Notes: generated by a model from the letters alone, not told the origin. A DNA stretch of 64,000 nt from Allocoleopsis franciscana PCC 7113 (GCF_000317515.1 NC_019738.1:2816001-2880000); one strand, 5' to 3'. Counted from the stretch's first letter, positions 45,546 to 56,551 are shown. Made by a program: numbers and translations.

Positions 45546-48440
45546 TTATTTTTGCGCGTTTCTAGACCGATTCGTAATTCCTGGCAGAATCACACCCACT
45601 TGATTGTTAAAAATCTCCATATCTTTTTGGTCTTTTTCTTCAAAACTCACTTTGAAATAATCGGGAACGTTAGGCCAATCAGACGAATCATATTCAGGAA
45701 AATCACCAGCCTTTCGTTTGTTAATGAGTTGAGTGACACCCAGCAACTCGCCGTCCGAACCCACAACTGGCATACAGAGTAAACTACAAGTACGATAATG
45801 GGTTTTCTCGTCCGTTTGTCGAGCCATGTAAGAGTCAGGATGCTGATATAAATCAAAGGAAATATTCACCGCTTGACCCGTTTGAGCAACCTTGCCCACA
45901 AAACCTTCTCCCATCGGGACTCGTGTTTCCAGCCAAGATCCATCGCTCTGGCGGATCGTTGTCCATAATTCATTGGTTTGATGATCCAACAACCAAAGGG
46001 AACTGCGATCGGCATTCGTCAGTTTTTTCGCCGCTTGCATCACTTTTTGAATCAAGTCTTCAGGATTGCCACTACTCTGACTCACGAAGCTAATGGCTTG
46101 ATAGAGCGGATCAATCGCTTGCCGCTGCTCCTGAATCACTCTAATTTCTCGATGGAACGATTGGAAGGCTTGCAAGATTGGCAGCATCGAAGCCGTACAT
46201 TGCTGTAGCTTCTCTGCATCGGCTTTGGTAAAGCCTCTCGTATCAATTCGTTCGGCTAACGGAATACTGGGGTCAAGAGATAAGAATTTGTTAAATGACC
46301 GAACAATGGCGATTACCTTTCCTCGGTGATCCAAAACAGGAAATAACAACAAATTATGCAGACTACTGATAGTTTTTGAGGTGATGCCTCTATGGATTAA
46401 AACATCGTTTAACTTGCTAGGTTTACTACTAGCTTGTACAGCTTTCGAGTCAACAATTTTATTGGCGATCCCTAGATTTGCCGAAATCCGAATCTCTGAG
46501 GCATTGGTGGCTTCTTCTTCAAAGACCAACGACCAAAATCCAGTTTCTTCGGCATCCAACATAAAAATCGTTGTATGCTCAGATTCCAATAACTTATTAA
46601 TCGTCAGACTAATAAAACTCAGCAGATAATAAAGCGCATTGTAGAGAGCCTCATCACTCTGGTCTAGTACCGAATTACTCAGTACCGCTAGAGCATTATA
46701 AATGGCTTTTTGGGGTTCAACTTGTGCTAATTGCTTCAGTGTTTCATGAGTCCTGACAAATTGGAGTACCACTCCAACTCGCTCATTGAAGACTTGCATC
46801 GACTGTTGGTCGTTTTTGTCAAAGCTAGTCTTAAAGAAATCGGGAACTGTCGGCCATTCTTCTTTGTTATATTCACCGAAGTCACCGGGTTTACGTTTGT
46901 TAACAAGTTGAGTCACACCCAGCAACTCGCCATCAGGACTCAGAACGGGCATACACAGCAAGCTACAGGTGCGATAACGGGTTTGTTCGTCGATTTTTTT
47001 CGCATTTTCGGCACTAGGGTGGTTGTATAAATCGAATGGAATAATCATCGCTTCGCGAGCTTCCGCCACTTGACCGGCAAAACCCACCCCAATCGGACAC
47101 CGGACTTCCCCTTTACCCGGAAGTTCTGTCCATAAGTCACCCCGGTCATGATCAATCAACCACAGTGTACTGCGATCGGCATTCAGCAGTTTTTTAGCTG
47201 TATTCATCACCCGTTGCAGGATGGCTTTGGTATCCAAATTAATTTGGTCAAGTGATCGGGTGGCTTCAATCAGGGCTGCCGTTGCCCGTAGCTTCTTGGT
47301 GACTCTATAACAAGATTGGCAACTTTCTAAAATCCGGCGAATCGGAACCACACATTTCGCCAAGCGTTCTAGGTCTAATTTGGTAAAACCCTGTGGCTTA
47401 ATCGGCGGCTCACTGCCATCTTCCGACTTCTCCGGCTGCAACTTGTTGAGAAGTTGAATAACAGCAACAACCTCTTTGTGTTCATCCAAAATCGGCAGGG
47501 CTAAAATATTTTGAGTTGTGTAATGGTATTTCTTGTCATATTCTTTGACTAAAATGGCGCGTGGGTCTTCATAGACATTGTTAGCAATATGAATAACTTT
47601 CCTCGTCTGGGCAACTTGACCCGCAATCCCTTCCCCGACTCGCACCTGAATATCGAGAAATTCCCCCTCTTCATTCTCCGCCACTAGCGACCACAATTCT
47701 GTCTTGTCGTCATTGAGTAAATAGATGGTGGCTCGGTCTGCACCTAATAAACTTCCGACTTTTGCCGTGACTTCTCGTAATACTTGATAGAGAGCTTGAG
47801 CGGAACCTTCATCCTCTGCTTCATTGTCGGCTTGAGACAAAATTTCTACCTGAGAAACTAGCAATTTTCTTTCTAGTTCAGCTAGAGTTCTCAAAAATTC
47901 CGTGTCAGTGGGTTCAATCTCAGATTTTTGACTTTTCAAAGCATGTTCAATCCAAGCCTCGCTAAATATCGCCTCATAAACCCGGTTGTGAGGCTTTAAC
48001 TTGCCCTGTTGCTTAACGACTAAACCCAAGAGTCGTAGTTCATTTTGTTCGGGAGTGTCATTGGCGACCACAACCTCTTGCCGCAAAATGCGTTGATAGA
48101 GTTGCAAGAGCCTCACACTGCGCTGATTTCGTCTTAGGAGGCGATCGCGGATGGTTCGTAAATGATCAAGTTCCGGCAGAGTCTCCCATTTTTCAATGAG
48201 CTGTTGGCGCACTAATCGGTCGAACCATTCCGCTTCCTCACCAACCGGAGGTGAATCCTCAGCTTCGACAATGAGTTGACACAGCTTTTGGGTGAGTAAG
48301 GGCTGTCCCCCCGTCCACTTCAACACCTCTGTTAGTAATTTTTTGTAATTTTGGGATTTTTCTTTTAATCCCTGAGCAATGAGTAATCCGCTTTTGATAA
48401 CTTCGCTATGACGTAAGGATTCAGATGTATTTGTGATCAT
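45546..48440 (-). CDS. four-GAF protein with partial AAA-like start
   Basis: The 964-residue protein begins with a segment (TEVLKWTGGQPLLTQKLCQLI and LQLYQRIL) known from the lid region of cyanobacterial AAA-like (AAA_35-type) sensor proteins, but no Walker A or B motif is present. Then come four GAF domains (about 210-355, 395-545, 590-745 and 775-950). The second and fourth share the FDLYxHP, RTCSLLCMPV and GVTQLxNKRKxGDF elements, so they are recent duplicates. No histidine kinase, cyclase or DNA-binding part follows. It may be a ligand-binding scaffold. Confidence 0.82.
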   Translation of the reverse strand: MITNTSESLRHSEVIKSGLLIAQGLKEKSQNYKKLLTEVLKWTGGQPLLTQKLCQLIVEAEDSPPVGEEAEWFDRLVRQQLIEKWETLPELDHLRTIRDRLLRRNQRSVRLLQLYQRILRQEVVVANDTPEQNELRLLGLVVKQQGKLKPHNRVYEAIFSEAWIEHALKSQKSEIEPTDTEFLRTLAELERKLLVSQVEILSQADNEAEDEGSAQALYQVLREVTAKVGSLLGADRATIYLLNDDKTELWSLVAENEEGEFLDIQVRVGEGIAGQVAQTRKVIHIANNVYEDPRAILVKEYDKKYHYTTQNILALPILDEHKEVVAVIQLLNKLQPEKSEDGSEPPIKPQGFTKLDLERLAKCVVPIRRILESCQSCYRVTKKLRATAALIEATRSLDQINLDTKAILQRVMNTAKKLLNADRSTLWLIDHDRGDLWTELPGKGEVRCPIGVGFAGQVAEAREAMIIPFDLYNHPSAENAKKIDEQTRYRTCSLLCMPVLSPDGELLGVTQLVNKRKPGDFGEYNKEEWPTVPDFFKTSFDKNDQQSMQVFNERVGVVLQFVRTHETLKQLAQVEPQKAIYNALAVLSNSVLDQSDEALYNALYYLLSFISLTINKLLESEHTTIFMLDAEETGFWSLVFEEEATNASEIRISANLGIANKIVDSKAVQASSKPSKLNDVLIHRGITSKTISSLHNLLLFPVLDHRGKVIAIVRSFNKFLSLDPSIPLAERIDTRGFTKADAEKLQQCTASMLPILQAFQSFHREIRVIQEQRQAIDPLYQAISFVSQSSGNPEDLIQKVMQAAKKLTNADRSSLWLLDHQTNELWTTIRQSDGSWLETRVPMGEGFVGKVAQTGQAVNISFDLYQHPDSYMARQTDEKTHYRTCSLLCMPVVGSDGELLGVTQLINKRKAGDFPEYDSSDWPNVPDYFKVSFEEKDQKDMEIFNNQVGVILPGITNRSRNAQK

Positions 48441-49089
48441 GGTGCAGCCTGATGGGAGAGGACAAGGTCTTAAACTTTCTTAAAATTTAGGATTCGGGTG
48501 CAGGTCACTGGCAGCTAGAGATAAGTTTTGAGTGTTTCATAGATTTAGCTGTATTTTACGAGGAGTTTTGCTTTCCCCACGAGTTAATCTTGGGCACAAG
48601 TGATAACTCGAAAGCGAGATGGCTTAGAAACCACCGACGCTTCAGCTCAAATTCTGGGATGAAGCCTAAAGGGATGGGGCAATCGGATGCTTCATCCCAA
48701 GTTATATTGATTTAAATCACTCCCCGTCTCGGCGTTAGGAGTATTCGTGTATGAGATGCATCTCCCCAGTGAGCAAATAGTATATCTAAATCAGAAGGAC
48801 AGGCGCAGCTAAGCCTTGTTCTCTATTATCTGGTCTTATCTGGTTTCAACGACAGTGATCGGTGAATACAATCGCCTCTCATTCCGAATTCGTTGGGCAA
48901 AGACAAAAGAGGACGTTAAGCCACGACTTCATCGACAATTGCCCAAAATTAGACCCAGAGCGAGAACTTTGCTCGGTCAGATACTTCAATACCCAAAATT
49001 GGGTTGCTATGATTAGAGCTTATTTCAATTTACCAAATTGGTTCTCACCCAAGTTTGGCAAGTATTCGTGGATTCTACAGGGTGTCATC
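48441..49089. other. 649-base stretch upstream of urc1
   Basis: It holds a hairpin (48656-48698) and otherwise no supported gene. A plus-strand frame running into urc1 from 48862 is open, but its residues look non-coding and an internal ATG at 49090 fits the family start better. Confidence 0.5.
48656..48698. repeat. 10-bp perfect inverted repeat
   Basis: GGGATGAAGC (48656-48665) and GCTTCATCCC (48689-48698) pair perfectly over a 23-base loop. It sits between divergent genes, far from either start, and has no T run. It may be a remnant of a mobile element end or a small RNA hairpin. Confidence 0.5.
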
Positions 49090-50355
49090 ATGCAAAACTC
49101 GAAAATAGTATCCAAACAGAAACATATTGTTCTAACTTCTCATCCAGGTGGTTTAGCGTCAAAGCCGTTAAGCGTTCACTGGGGAGAGAGTGAACCCAGC
49201 AAACGAGGCCCTATTATTGGCACATTGACCAACCCAGCTCACCGCAATGTGATCGGGACTCACTCCGGTTCTTATTCGGTCTATCGGGCTTTAGCGGTCG
49301 CCAGTGGCGCTCTCCAAGCCAGCCACCGCGCTGATTTGACGAATACCTCTCCTGTTGTTGCCATTGGGCCTCATCCCAGTTGGGCTGATGCCAATAAAAT
49401 TGTCGCTCTCGATCCCTTTGGCGCGATGGTGGGTGAAGCTTACGCCGATTTGTACAAGCAGGGATACGACATTCGACCCACGATCGCCATCACTCAGGCT
49501 CATATTAATATGCCAGAGTTACAGGATGCGATCGCCAAAGGACGTTTGCTCGTTGATGGTCGAATTGTCAAAAGTGGTGGCAGTTTAGTTGTTACGAAAA
49601 TAGCTATTGACCCTGTATGGTATCTGCCGGGACTGGCTAAGCGCCTCAAGGTTGGGGAAAGTGACTTACGTCGTGCCCTATTTCAACAGACGGGTGGGAT
49701 GTATCCAGAATTAGTCACCCGCCCCGATTTACAAGTCTTCTTACCCCCGATTGGCGGCATCACCGTTTATCTGCTAGGTGATGTGGCGGCGATTACAGAA
49801 CCCAACCGCAAGCTGGCTGTGCGAGTCCATGACGAATGCAACGGCTCAGATGTGTTTGGTTCCGATATTTGCACCTGCCGTCCTTATCTCGTGCATGGTC
49901 TAGAGGTCTGTGTTCAGACGGCACAAGAGGGGGGTGCTGGTATCTTAGTGTACTTCCGTAAGGAAGGTCGAGCCTTGGGTGAGGTGACGAAATTCCTCGT
50001 CTACAATGCCCGTAAGCGTCAGGAAGGAGGCGATCGCGCCGATGCCTACTTCAGTCGCACAGAATGTGTGGCAGGCGTTCAGGATATGCGGTTTCAAGAG
50101 CTGATGCCCGATGTGCTGCATTGGTTGGGCATTACCCAAATTGACCGCTTTGTCTCCATGAGCGATATGAAATACAATGCGATCGTCAATTCTGGCATTA
50201 AAGTCATCAATCGCATTGCCATTCCAGAAGAATTGATTCCGGCTGATGCACAGGTGGAAATTGCTGCCAAGCAAGCGGCGGGTTACTACACGGAAGGAAG
50301 CGCACCTGATGCAGTCACTCTGACTCAAATTAAAGGACGCAATTTAGTTAGTTAA
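49090..50355 (+). CDS. urc1: GTP cyclohydrolase II-like protein of uracil catabolism (Urc1)
   Basis: The 421-residue protein is RibA-like in its C-terminal half: zinc ligands as C-x10-C-x-C in ECNGSDVFGSDICTC, and YFRKEGRALGEV where RibA has its QEGRG loop. The N-terminal half (HIVLTSHPGGLASKPLSVHWG, SGSYSVYRALAVASGAL) is not found in riboflavin-pathway RibA and fits the Urc1 family of the URC pyrimidine degradation pathway. Start ATG 49090 is preferred; the frame is open back to 48862. The next genes are urc4 and upp, which supports the pathway call. Confidence 0.85.
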   Translation: MQNSKIVSKQKHIVLTSHPGGLASKPLSVHWGESEPSKRGPIIGTLTNPAHRNVIGTHSGSYSVYRALAVASGALQASHRADLTNTSPVVAIGPHPSWADANKIVALDPFGAMVGEAYADLYKQGYDIRPTIAITQAHINMPELQDAIAKGRLLVDGRIVKSGGSLVVTKIAIDPVWYLPGLAKRLKVGESDLRRALFQQTGGMYPELVTRPDLQVFLPPIGGITVYLLGDVAAITEPNRKLAVRVHDECNGSDVFGSDICTCRPYLVHGLEVCVQTAQEGGAGILVYFRKEGRALGEVTKFLVYNARKRQEGGDRADAYFSRTECVAGVQDMRFQELMPDVLHWLGITQIDRFVSMSDMKYNAIVNSGIKVINRIAIPEELIPADAQVEIAAKQAAGYYTEGSAPDAVTLTQIKGRNLVS

Positions 50356-50593
50356 ACGGCTCCAGTATGAAGGATGAAAAAAGGCTGAAGTGTAAAAGAT
50401 GTAATGAACACGCACAAGCCGTTGGCTGAGCAAGAGTTCAACTTTAGCCTCGGATCACAAAAGACTGCTCTAATCTGCCTCTTGTTGTTCTCAGGCAGCC
50501 AGTCATTCCACACTTCATCCATCAAACTTCATCCTTCATACTTTCTTTTGTTGCTCATGGGGTGGCAATACCCCCTACCCAAAGGAAACGGTT

Positions 50594-51889
50594 TTGATTA
50601 ATGATCAACAGCTAGCAGACTGCTCTCAGGAGCAGCTTTTGGCGATCGCTTACTTGAGGACGCCTGCTGCCATTCGAGAACGCTGCGATCGCCTCTTTCA
50701 TTTAGCCTGTACTGACCAATTACACTACTTTCGCTGTAATCTAACCCAGCTCGACCCGGTAGCCCATTATGTGATTGAGGTCATGCGTGATGAATACCCG
50801 GATTTAAATATTCCCTTTCATAGTCGTTGGCGACATTTTGAGGTTGGCAACGTCCCGCGTCTGGCGGAATTAGAGCAACATTTGGCAGGACTTACCCCCC
50901 TGGAAAAGGCACAAGCCAAATTTGACCTAGCCATGATCAGCGTCTTGCTGGATGCTGGGGCGGGTTCCGAGTGGCAATACGGCGAACAGGAAACCGGACT
51001 CGTTTTTCGTCGTTCTGAAGGCTTAGCTGTAGCCAGTTTTCGCCTGTTCTGCCAAGGCGCATTTTCCAGTAACCCCCAATTTCCCCTGCAAGCAGATGCC
51101 CAAGGACTACAAAACTTCACGGCGGCTCAACTCGCTCAGGGATTTCAGGTGAGTTCGACCAATCCGTTGCTGGGTTTAGAAGGTCGAGTTGAGCTGCTCC
51201 AGCGACTCGGTCAGTCGCTACACAGTTTACCTCAGTTGTTTGGCACAGAAAATCCACGTCCTGGAAATTTGGTCAATTACTTGCTCCAAGGGTTGAAGGT
51301 TGAAACTTCAACCCAAACCAACCTGCAATCTCCAATCCCTTTACCTGCCAGTACCGTATTTAGTGCTGTGTTGGAGGGACTGGGAAATATTTGGCCTGGA
51401 CGACTGACTATTGCAGGCATTAATTTAGGCGATGTTTGGATTCATCCTGCCCTCACAGGAGACAATCCTACCGCTCAATATGTGCCGTTTCATAAACTCT
51501 CCCAGTGGTTAACCTACTCCTTGCTAGAACCCTTACAGGAACTCGGTGTAGAGATTACGGGGTTAGATGAGATGACCGGCTTACCCGAATATCGGAATGG
51601 GGGTTTGTGCTTAGATTTAGGGTTACTAGAAGTTAAACACGCTTCTGTTGTCCAAGAGCGTCATTTACCAGAGTCTGAGGTGATTGTTGAATGGCGAGCA
51701 CTGACAGTTAGTTTATTAGACCGAATTGCCGACACCATCCGGCAACAACTGCATCTAACTGCTACCCAATTGCCCTTAGTGAAAGTTCTACAAGGAGGCA
51801 CTTGGACAGCAGGACGGCGAATTGCTGCCCAATTGAGGGAAGGCGGCGTTCCTCCCATTCAGATCGAGAGCGATGGCACCGTGTTTTAG
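50594..51889 (+). CDS. urc4: Uracil catabolism protein Urc4 (DUF1688)
   Basis: The 431-residue DUF1688 protein is the family of yeast URC4. Visible parts are LRTPAAIRERCDRLFHLA, VIEVMRDEYPDLNIPFHSRWRHFE, the DAGAGSEWQYGE motif, SEGLAVASF and LDLGLLEVK. The start is a TTG at 50594 with AAGGA about 9 bases before. Its biochemical step in uracil breakdown is not established. It lies between urc1 and upp. Confidence 0.88.
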   Translation: MINDQQLADCSQEQLLAIAYLRTPAAIRERCDRLFHLACTDQLHYFRCNLTQLDPVAHYVIEVMRDEYPDLNIPFHSRWRHFEVGNVPRLAELEQHLAGLTPLEKAQAKFDLAMISVLLDAGAGSEWQYGEQETGLVFRRSEGLAVASFRLFCQGAFSSNPQFPLQADAQGLQNFTAAQLAQGFQVSSTNPLLGLEGRVELLQRLGQSLHSLPQLFGTENPRPGNLVNYLLQGLKVETSTQTNLQSPIPLPASTVFSAVLEGLGNIWPGRLTIAGINLGDVWIHPALTGDNPTAQYVPFHKLSQWLTYSLLEPLQELGVEITGLDEMTGLPEYRNGGLCLDLGLLEVKHASVVQERHLPESEVIVEWRALTVSLLDRIADTIRQQLHLTATQLPLVKVLQGGTWTAGRRIAAQLREGGVPPIQIESDGTVF

Positions 51890-51949
51890 ATATTGTTGCT
51901 TGCTCGTTGTGTGTTCTTACCTAACCACTAACCTTTATACAACTAACAA

Positions 51950-52585
51950 ATGACCGCTCAAGTTACGGTAATTGATCACCCTTTTGTACAGCATAAATTG
52001 ACGTTGATGCGTCAATTTGACACCAGTACCGCTAAATTTCGCCAACTGATGAAAGAGGTTGGGATGTTATTAGCCTATGAGGTAACACGGGATTTACCTC
52101 TCAAGTATGAACCGATCAAAACGCCTATTGCCCCGATGAATGCGCCCATGCTGGCATCCGAAAAGAAAATGGTGGTTGTCTCTATCATGCGGGCAGGGCA
52201 GGGGCTATTGGACGGTATTTTGGAACTGATGCCTTCAGCCCGCGTGGGTCATATTGGTTTGTATCGTGACCCCAGTACTTATGTTGCCATTGAGTATTAT
52301 TTGAAACTCCCCCATGATGTTGAGCATCGAGATATCTTGGTGGTTGACCCGATGCTCGCGACTGGCAATTCAGCGATCGCCGCTGTTGACCGAATTAAGG
52401 AATTAGGTCCGGTATCGATTAAGTTTTTGTGCTTATTGGCGGCACCGGAGGGAATGAAGCACTTCCACGAGCATCATCCGGATGTGCCGATTTATACAGC
52501 GGCGGTTGATGAAAAGTTAGATGAGCATGGCTATATTGTGCCCGGTCTTGGGGATGCAGGCGATCGCTTGTATGGCACCAAGTGA
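51950..52585 (+). CDS. upp: Uracil phosphoribosyltransferase
   Basis: Upp converts uracil and PRPP to UMP. The 211-residue protein has the PRPP-binding motif [23 protein letters not shown], and [13 protein letters not shown] at the C terminus. It is full length. It follows urc4 by 60 bases. In the URC pathway a uracil phosphoribosyltransferase (URC6) is also required, so here it may serve in degradation as well as salvage. Confidence 0.95.
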   Translation: MTAQVTVIDHPFVQHKLTLMRQFDTSTAKFRQLMKEVGMLLAYEVTRDLPLKYEPIKTPIAPMNAPMLASEKKMVVVSIMRAGQGLLDGILELMPSARVGHIGLYRDPSTYVAIEYYLKLPHDVEHRDILVVDPMLATGNSAIAAVDRIKELGPVSIKFLCLLAAPEGMKHFHEHHPDVPIYTAAVDEKLDEHGYIVPGLGDAGDRLYGTK

Positions 52586-52672
52586 CTTGTTAGGGGAAAG
52601 GTGAGGGGTGACAACCTCCCCTCTCCACAACTTCCTGTTGATTGTCGTAATTTGGTCTTATCGAATGAACGC

Positions 52673-52710
52673 AGACTCCCTCTAGGTAGATGACTGAGGG
52701 AGTCTTTATT
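52673..52710 (+). terminator. terminator after upp
   Basis: AGACTCCCTC (52673-52682) pairs perfectly with GAGGGAGTCT (52696-52705), followed by TTATTG. It lies about 90 bases after the stop. Confidence 0.8.
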
Positions 52711-52740
52711 GACTTTTGATGCAAACGAATACCCGTCAAT

Positions 52741-53403
52741 TCAGCCTTGCATCAAAATTCCCAATAAAATCTGCATCAACGCCTCCAAGTCAGTAGGAAC
52801 CCGATACAGCATTAAATCTTGGGTCACTACCCGATTCTGACGGTGAAAACTACCAAACTGCCAAATATCCCCAGTGGTTACAGCACCATACAAGATAGAC
52901 TCATCTGACTCTACCCAACTATCCAGAGCAATTAACTCAGCGGCTAACTGCGTAAATCCCCGTGTTAAGTCTGCCTGTTTAGCCTCTACCACTAGGAGAC
53001 AGTGGGGTGACTGGAGATAATAGTCTAACTCTCCTCTGAGGTATTGGTTCACCTCTATGGGGTACTCAATATTGACGTTTGCCTCGGCCATTTTCGCGAC
53101 TTCTAGTAAAATAGGGGCGATCAGGACTTCCCGTCGTGCGGCTTCACTGGTTAAGCTAACGCGAGCGATTACCTACGGTACCGCCCAAAGGGCGATCGCA
53201 TCCTCGATACGCTGGCGTAAATCGGGAAGTCGGGTAAGCTCTATTGAAGACGCGATCGGTAAATTGAGCTTTGCTTTGGTCAATGTTGCCCCTAACTCCC
53301 GCAGTATATCGGCTGGAGCAAACTTCATCAGGAAGTAGCTGCGGAACGTATAAGATTCATTGGGTTTGAGGATTGCAGGACGCTGCGGTCGCTCAGTCAT
53401 CAC
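52741..53403 (-). pseudogene. gene split by a repeat-borne stop codon
   Basis: Two frames, 53403-53173 and 53091-52741, lie in the same reading frame. Between them is a TAG at 53175-53173, and the frame after it (VIARVSLTSEAARREVLIAP) joins smoothly to the second part. The stop lies in a short repeat-like insertion with GGGCGGTACCGTAGG next to GCGATCGC. Removing it would give a protein of about 200 residues with LVVEAKQADLTRGFTQLAAELIAL, like a conserved cyanobacterial restriction-endonuclease-like family. N terminus MTERPQRPAILKPNESYTF. Either inactive or making two pieces. Confidence 0.75.
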
Positions 53404-53723
53404 CTTAACGCCTTCCCTGAGAATATGGTGTCGGCTGCTTTAGTGACAGCGTAACGCACCCAATCGAGGGCGAGAGTGCCACCCCCATAGGATAGAGTTT
53501 ACCCCGACAACCCCCCAGTTTTTGCCGAAATCCCCGTACCGCCTCAATCTGAGGGGAAGTGATAGGATAACAATGTACCCCCCAGGGGTGACAGTCGGTG
53601 GTCAGCAAATCGGAACTAAAGACTGTAAAAAGATTTCAATCTAATCATTAACTCTGCCCTTTTGCCTAGAGTCTTGCCGCTCTAACCTCTACCCTGGAAC
53701 TTAGTGAATAAACATCTCCTGAT
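53404..53723. other. intergenic region before secA
   Basis: This 320-base stretch should hold the secA promoter. It has several C-rich runs and a 67-codon minus-strand frame with no family signs. I see no RNA gene. Confidence 0.5.
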
Positions 53724-56516
53724 ATGTTAAAAACCGTACTCGGCGACCCCAACGCCCGCAAATTAAAAAAATACCAGCCTTACGTTGTTGATGTTAATGT
53801 TCTGGAAGACGAGATCCAGGCGCTATCGGACGATCAACTCAAAGGCAAAACAGCAGAATTCCAACAGAAGCTCGCAAAAGCCAGGAGCGATCGCGAACGA
53901 GCCGAGGTGTTGGACGAGTTGTTGCCGGAAGCCTTTGCTGTGGTAAGGGAAGCAGGGCGTCGAGTCTTAGGAATGCGCCACTTTGATGTGCAGCTCTTAG
54001 GGGGTATTGTCCTGCATAAAGGACAAATCGCTGAGATGAAAACCGGTGAAGGGAAAACCCTGGTTTCCACCCTACCCGCTTACCTGAATGCCTTGAGTGG
54101 TAAGGGTGTCCACGTTGTTACGGTCAACGACTATCTAGCCCGTCGGGACGCGGAGTGGATGGGTCAGGTACACCGCTACTTAGGCTTGAGCGTGGGGCTA
54201 ATTCAATCCGGCATGGGGCCTGCCGAACGTCAGCGCAATTACGCCTGTGATATTACGTATGCCACAAACAGTGAGTTGGGCTTTGACTACCTGCGTGATA
54301 ACATGGCAACGGTCATGTCGGATGTTGTACAACGCCCCTTTAACTACTGCGTCATCGACGAGGTAGACTCGGTACTGATTGATGAGGCACGGACGCCACT
54401 AATTATTTCCGGGCAGGTGGAGCGACCGACGGAAAAGTACCTAAAGGCGGCACAAATTGCGCGAGCGCTCCAAAAAGAAGAACATTACGAAGTGGATGAG
54501 AAGGCGCGTAACGTTCTGTTAACCGATGAAGGGTTCGCTGAAGCGGAGAAGCTCTTAGAAGTCGAGGATTTGTATAACCCAGAAGACCCTTGGGCGCACT
54601 ACATCTTCAATGCGATTAAGGCCAAAGAATTGTTTCTCGCCGATGTGAACTATATTGTCCGCAACGGAGAAGTGGTGATTGTGGACGAGTTCACTGGGCG
54701 GGTGTTGTCAGGACGTCGTTGGAGTGATGGTTTGCACCAGGCGATTGAGGCGAAAGAGAATGTAGACATTCAGAATGAAACCCAAACCCTTGCCACCATT
54801 ACCTATCAAAACTTCTTCTTGCTGTATCCTAAGCTGGCGGGAATGACAGGTACGGCAAAGACGGAAGAATCCGAATTTGAAAAAATATACAACCTGCAAG
54901 TCACAATTATTCCCACCAACAGACCTTCGGGACGGCACGACTTGTCCGATGTGGTTTACAAAACCGAACCCGCCAAATGGCAGGCGATCGCCGAAGAATG
55001 TGCCCAGATGCACGAAGAGGGACGCCCAGTCCTGGTGGGAACCACCAGTGTAGAAAAATCAGAGCTACTTTCAGGTTTGTTGAAACAACGGGCAGTCCCT
55101 CATGAATTGCTCAACGCCCGCCCTGAGAATGTGGAACGGGAGTCAGAGATTGTTGCCCAGGCCGGTCGCAAAGGTGCTGTGACGATCGCCACGAACATGG
55201 CGGGACGAGGGACAGACATCATTTTGGGGGGTAACTCCGACTATATGGCGCGACTCAAGTTGCGGGAGTACTTCATGCCCAAGATTGTCATGCCCGAACA
55301 AGAGGATGCCTTGACTCCGGTGTCGGTACCAGGAGCGAGTGAGCGAGCACGTCCTCAAGGCTTTGCTCCGGGCAAAAAAGTAAAAACTTGGAAAGCGAGT
55401 CCGCAGATTTTCCCCACGGAACTGTCCAAGGAAACGGAACAACTGCTCAAAGATGCTGTGAATTTTGCGGTGAAAAGGTATGGAGAGCGCAGTCTGCCAG
55501 AACTAGAAGCCGACGAAAAGATAGCGGTGGCGGCAGAAAAGGCACCGACGGATGACCCGGTGATTGAAAAGTTGCGGGAAGTTTATAAAGCCATTCGCAA
55601 AGAATATGAACACCTTACGTCCCGTGAGCATGATGAGGTGGTCAAACTCGGCGGTTTGCATGTGATTGGTACAGAACGTCATGAATCGCGGCGGATTGAT
55701 AACCAGTTGCGGGGACGTGCGGGACGGCAAGGTGACCCCGGTTCGACCAAGTTTTTCCTGAGTTTGGAAGACAATTTGTTACGGATTTTCGGGGGCGATC
55801 GCGTGGCGGGATTGATGAATGCCTTCCGCGTCGAGGAAGATATGCCCATCGAGTCTAAGATGCTCACTCGTTCTCTAGAAGGGGCACAGAAAAAAGTTGA
55901 AACCTTCTACTATGACACCCGGAAACAGGTGTTTGAGTACGATGAGGTGATGAACAACCAAAGACGGGCGATTTACGCTGAACGTCGGCGGGTGCTAGAA
56001 GGGCTAGACCTGAAAGAACAAGTGATTCAGTATGCTGAACGGACAATGGATGACATTGTCGAAGCTTACGTGAACCCCGACTTACCGCAAGAAGAGTGGC
56101 AACTGGATCAGTTGGTATCGAAGGTGAAAGAATTCGTCTACTTACTGCAAGATTTAGAGCCACAGCATCTAGAGGACATGTCTGTTGCGGAAATCAAAAC
56201 CTTCATGCACGAAGAAGTCCGTAAAGCTTATGACATCAAGGAATCCCAAGTGGATCAAATTCAGCCTGGATTGATGCGACAAGCGGAGCGCTTCTTCATC
56301 TTGCAGCAAATCGATACCCTATGGCGGGAGCATTTACAGTCGATGGATGCTCTGCGAGAGTCGGTGGGTTTGCGCGGTTATGGGCAAAAAGACCCCTTGA
56401 TTGAGTACAAGCAGGAAGGATATGAAACTTTCTTGGAGATGATGATTGACATTCGGCGCAATGTAGTGTATTCATTGTTCCAATTCCAACCCCAAGCTCA
56501 ACCCCAAGCGGTTTAA
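53724..56516 (+). CDS. secA: Preprotein translocase ATPase SecA
   Basis: SecA drives export of proteins through SecYEG at the plasma and thylakoid membranes. The 930-residue protein has Walker A KTGEGKT, the [16 protein letters not shown] Walker B region, the preprotein cross-linking domain, [11 protein letters not shown] in the second ATPase domain, and the helical C-terminal domain ending with SLFQFQPQ. There is no C-terminal zinc-binding tail, as is usual in cyanobacteria. A hairpin follows the stop. Confidence 0.97.
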   Translation: MLKTVLGDPNARKLKKYQPYVVDVNVLEDEIQALSDDQLKGKTAEFQQKLAKARSDRERAEVLDELLPEAFAVVREAGRRVLGMRHFDVQLLGGIVLHKGQIAEMKTGEGKTLVSTLPAYLNALSGKGVHVVTVNDYLARRDAEWMGQVHRYLGLSVGLIQSGMGPAERQRNYACDITYATNSELGFDYLRDNMATVMSDVVQRPFNYCVIDEVDSVLIDEARTPLIISGQVERPTEKYLKAAQIARALQKEEHYEVDEKARNVLLTDEGFAEAEKLLEVEDLYNPEDPWAHYIFNAIKAKELFLADVNYIVRNGEVVIVDEFTGRVLSGRRWSDGLHQAIEAKENVDIQNETQTLATITYQNFFLLYPKLAGMTGTAKTEESEFEKIYNLQVTIIPTNRPSGRHDLSDVVYKTEPAKWQAIAEECAQMHEEGRPVLVGTTSVEKSELLSGLLKQRAVPHELLNARPENVERESEIVAQAGRKGAVTIATNMAGRGTDIILGGNSDYMARLKLREYFMPKIVMPEQEDALTPVSVPGASERARPQGFAPGKKVKTWKASPQIFPTELSKETEQLLKDAVNFAVKRYGERSLPELEADEKIAVAAEKAPTDDPVIEKLREVYKAIRKEYEHLTSREHDEVVKLGGLHVIGTERHESRRIDNQLRGRAGRQGDPGSTKFFLSLEDNLLRIFGGDRVAGLMNAFRVEEDMPIESKMLTRSLEGAQKKVETFYYDTRKQVFEYDEVMNNQRRAIYAERRRVLEGLDLKEQVIQYAERTMDDIVEAYVNPDLPQEEWQLDQLVSKVKEFVYLLQDLEPQHLEDMSVAEIKTFMHEEVRKAYDIKESQVDQIQPGLMRQAERFFILQQIDTLWREHLQSMDALRESVGLRGYGQKDPLIEYKQEGYETFLEMMIDIRRNVVYSLFQFQPQAQPQAV

Positions 56517-56551
56517 AGTTCATTCGCCCAGGGCACAGGTTTTTGTTGACA

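Noticed and set aside
48862-49089. N-terminal extension of urc1
   Set aside because: The residues do not look like the family start, and the internal ATG at 49090 comes just before the conserved HIVLTSHPGG.
53405-53608. 67-codon minus-strand frame next to the broken gene
   Set aside because: No family signs and unbalanced composition; its stop merely abuts the ribosome site of the next frame.
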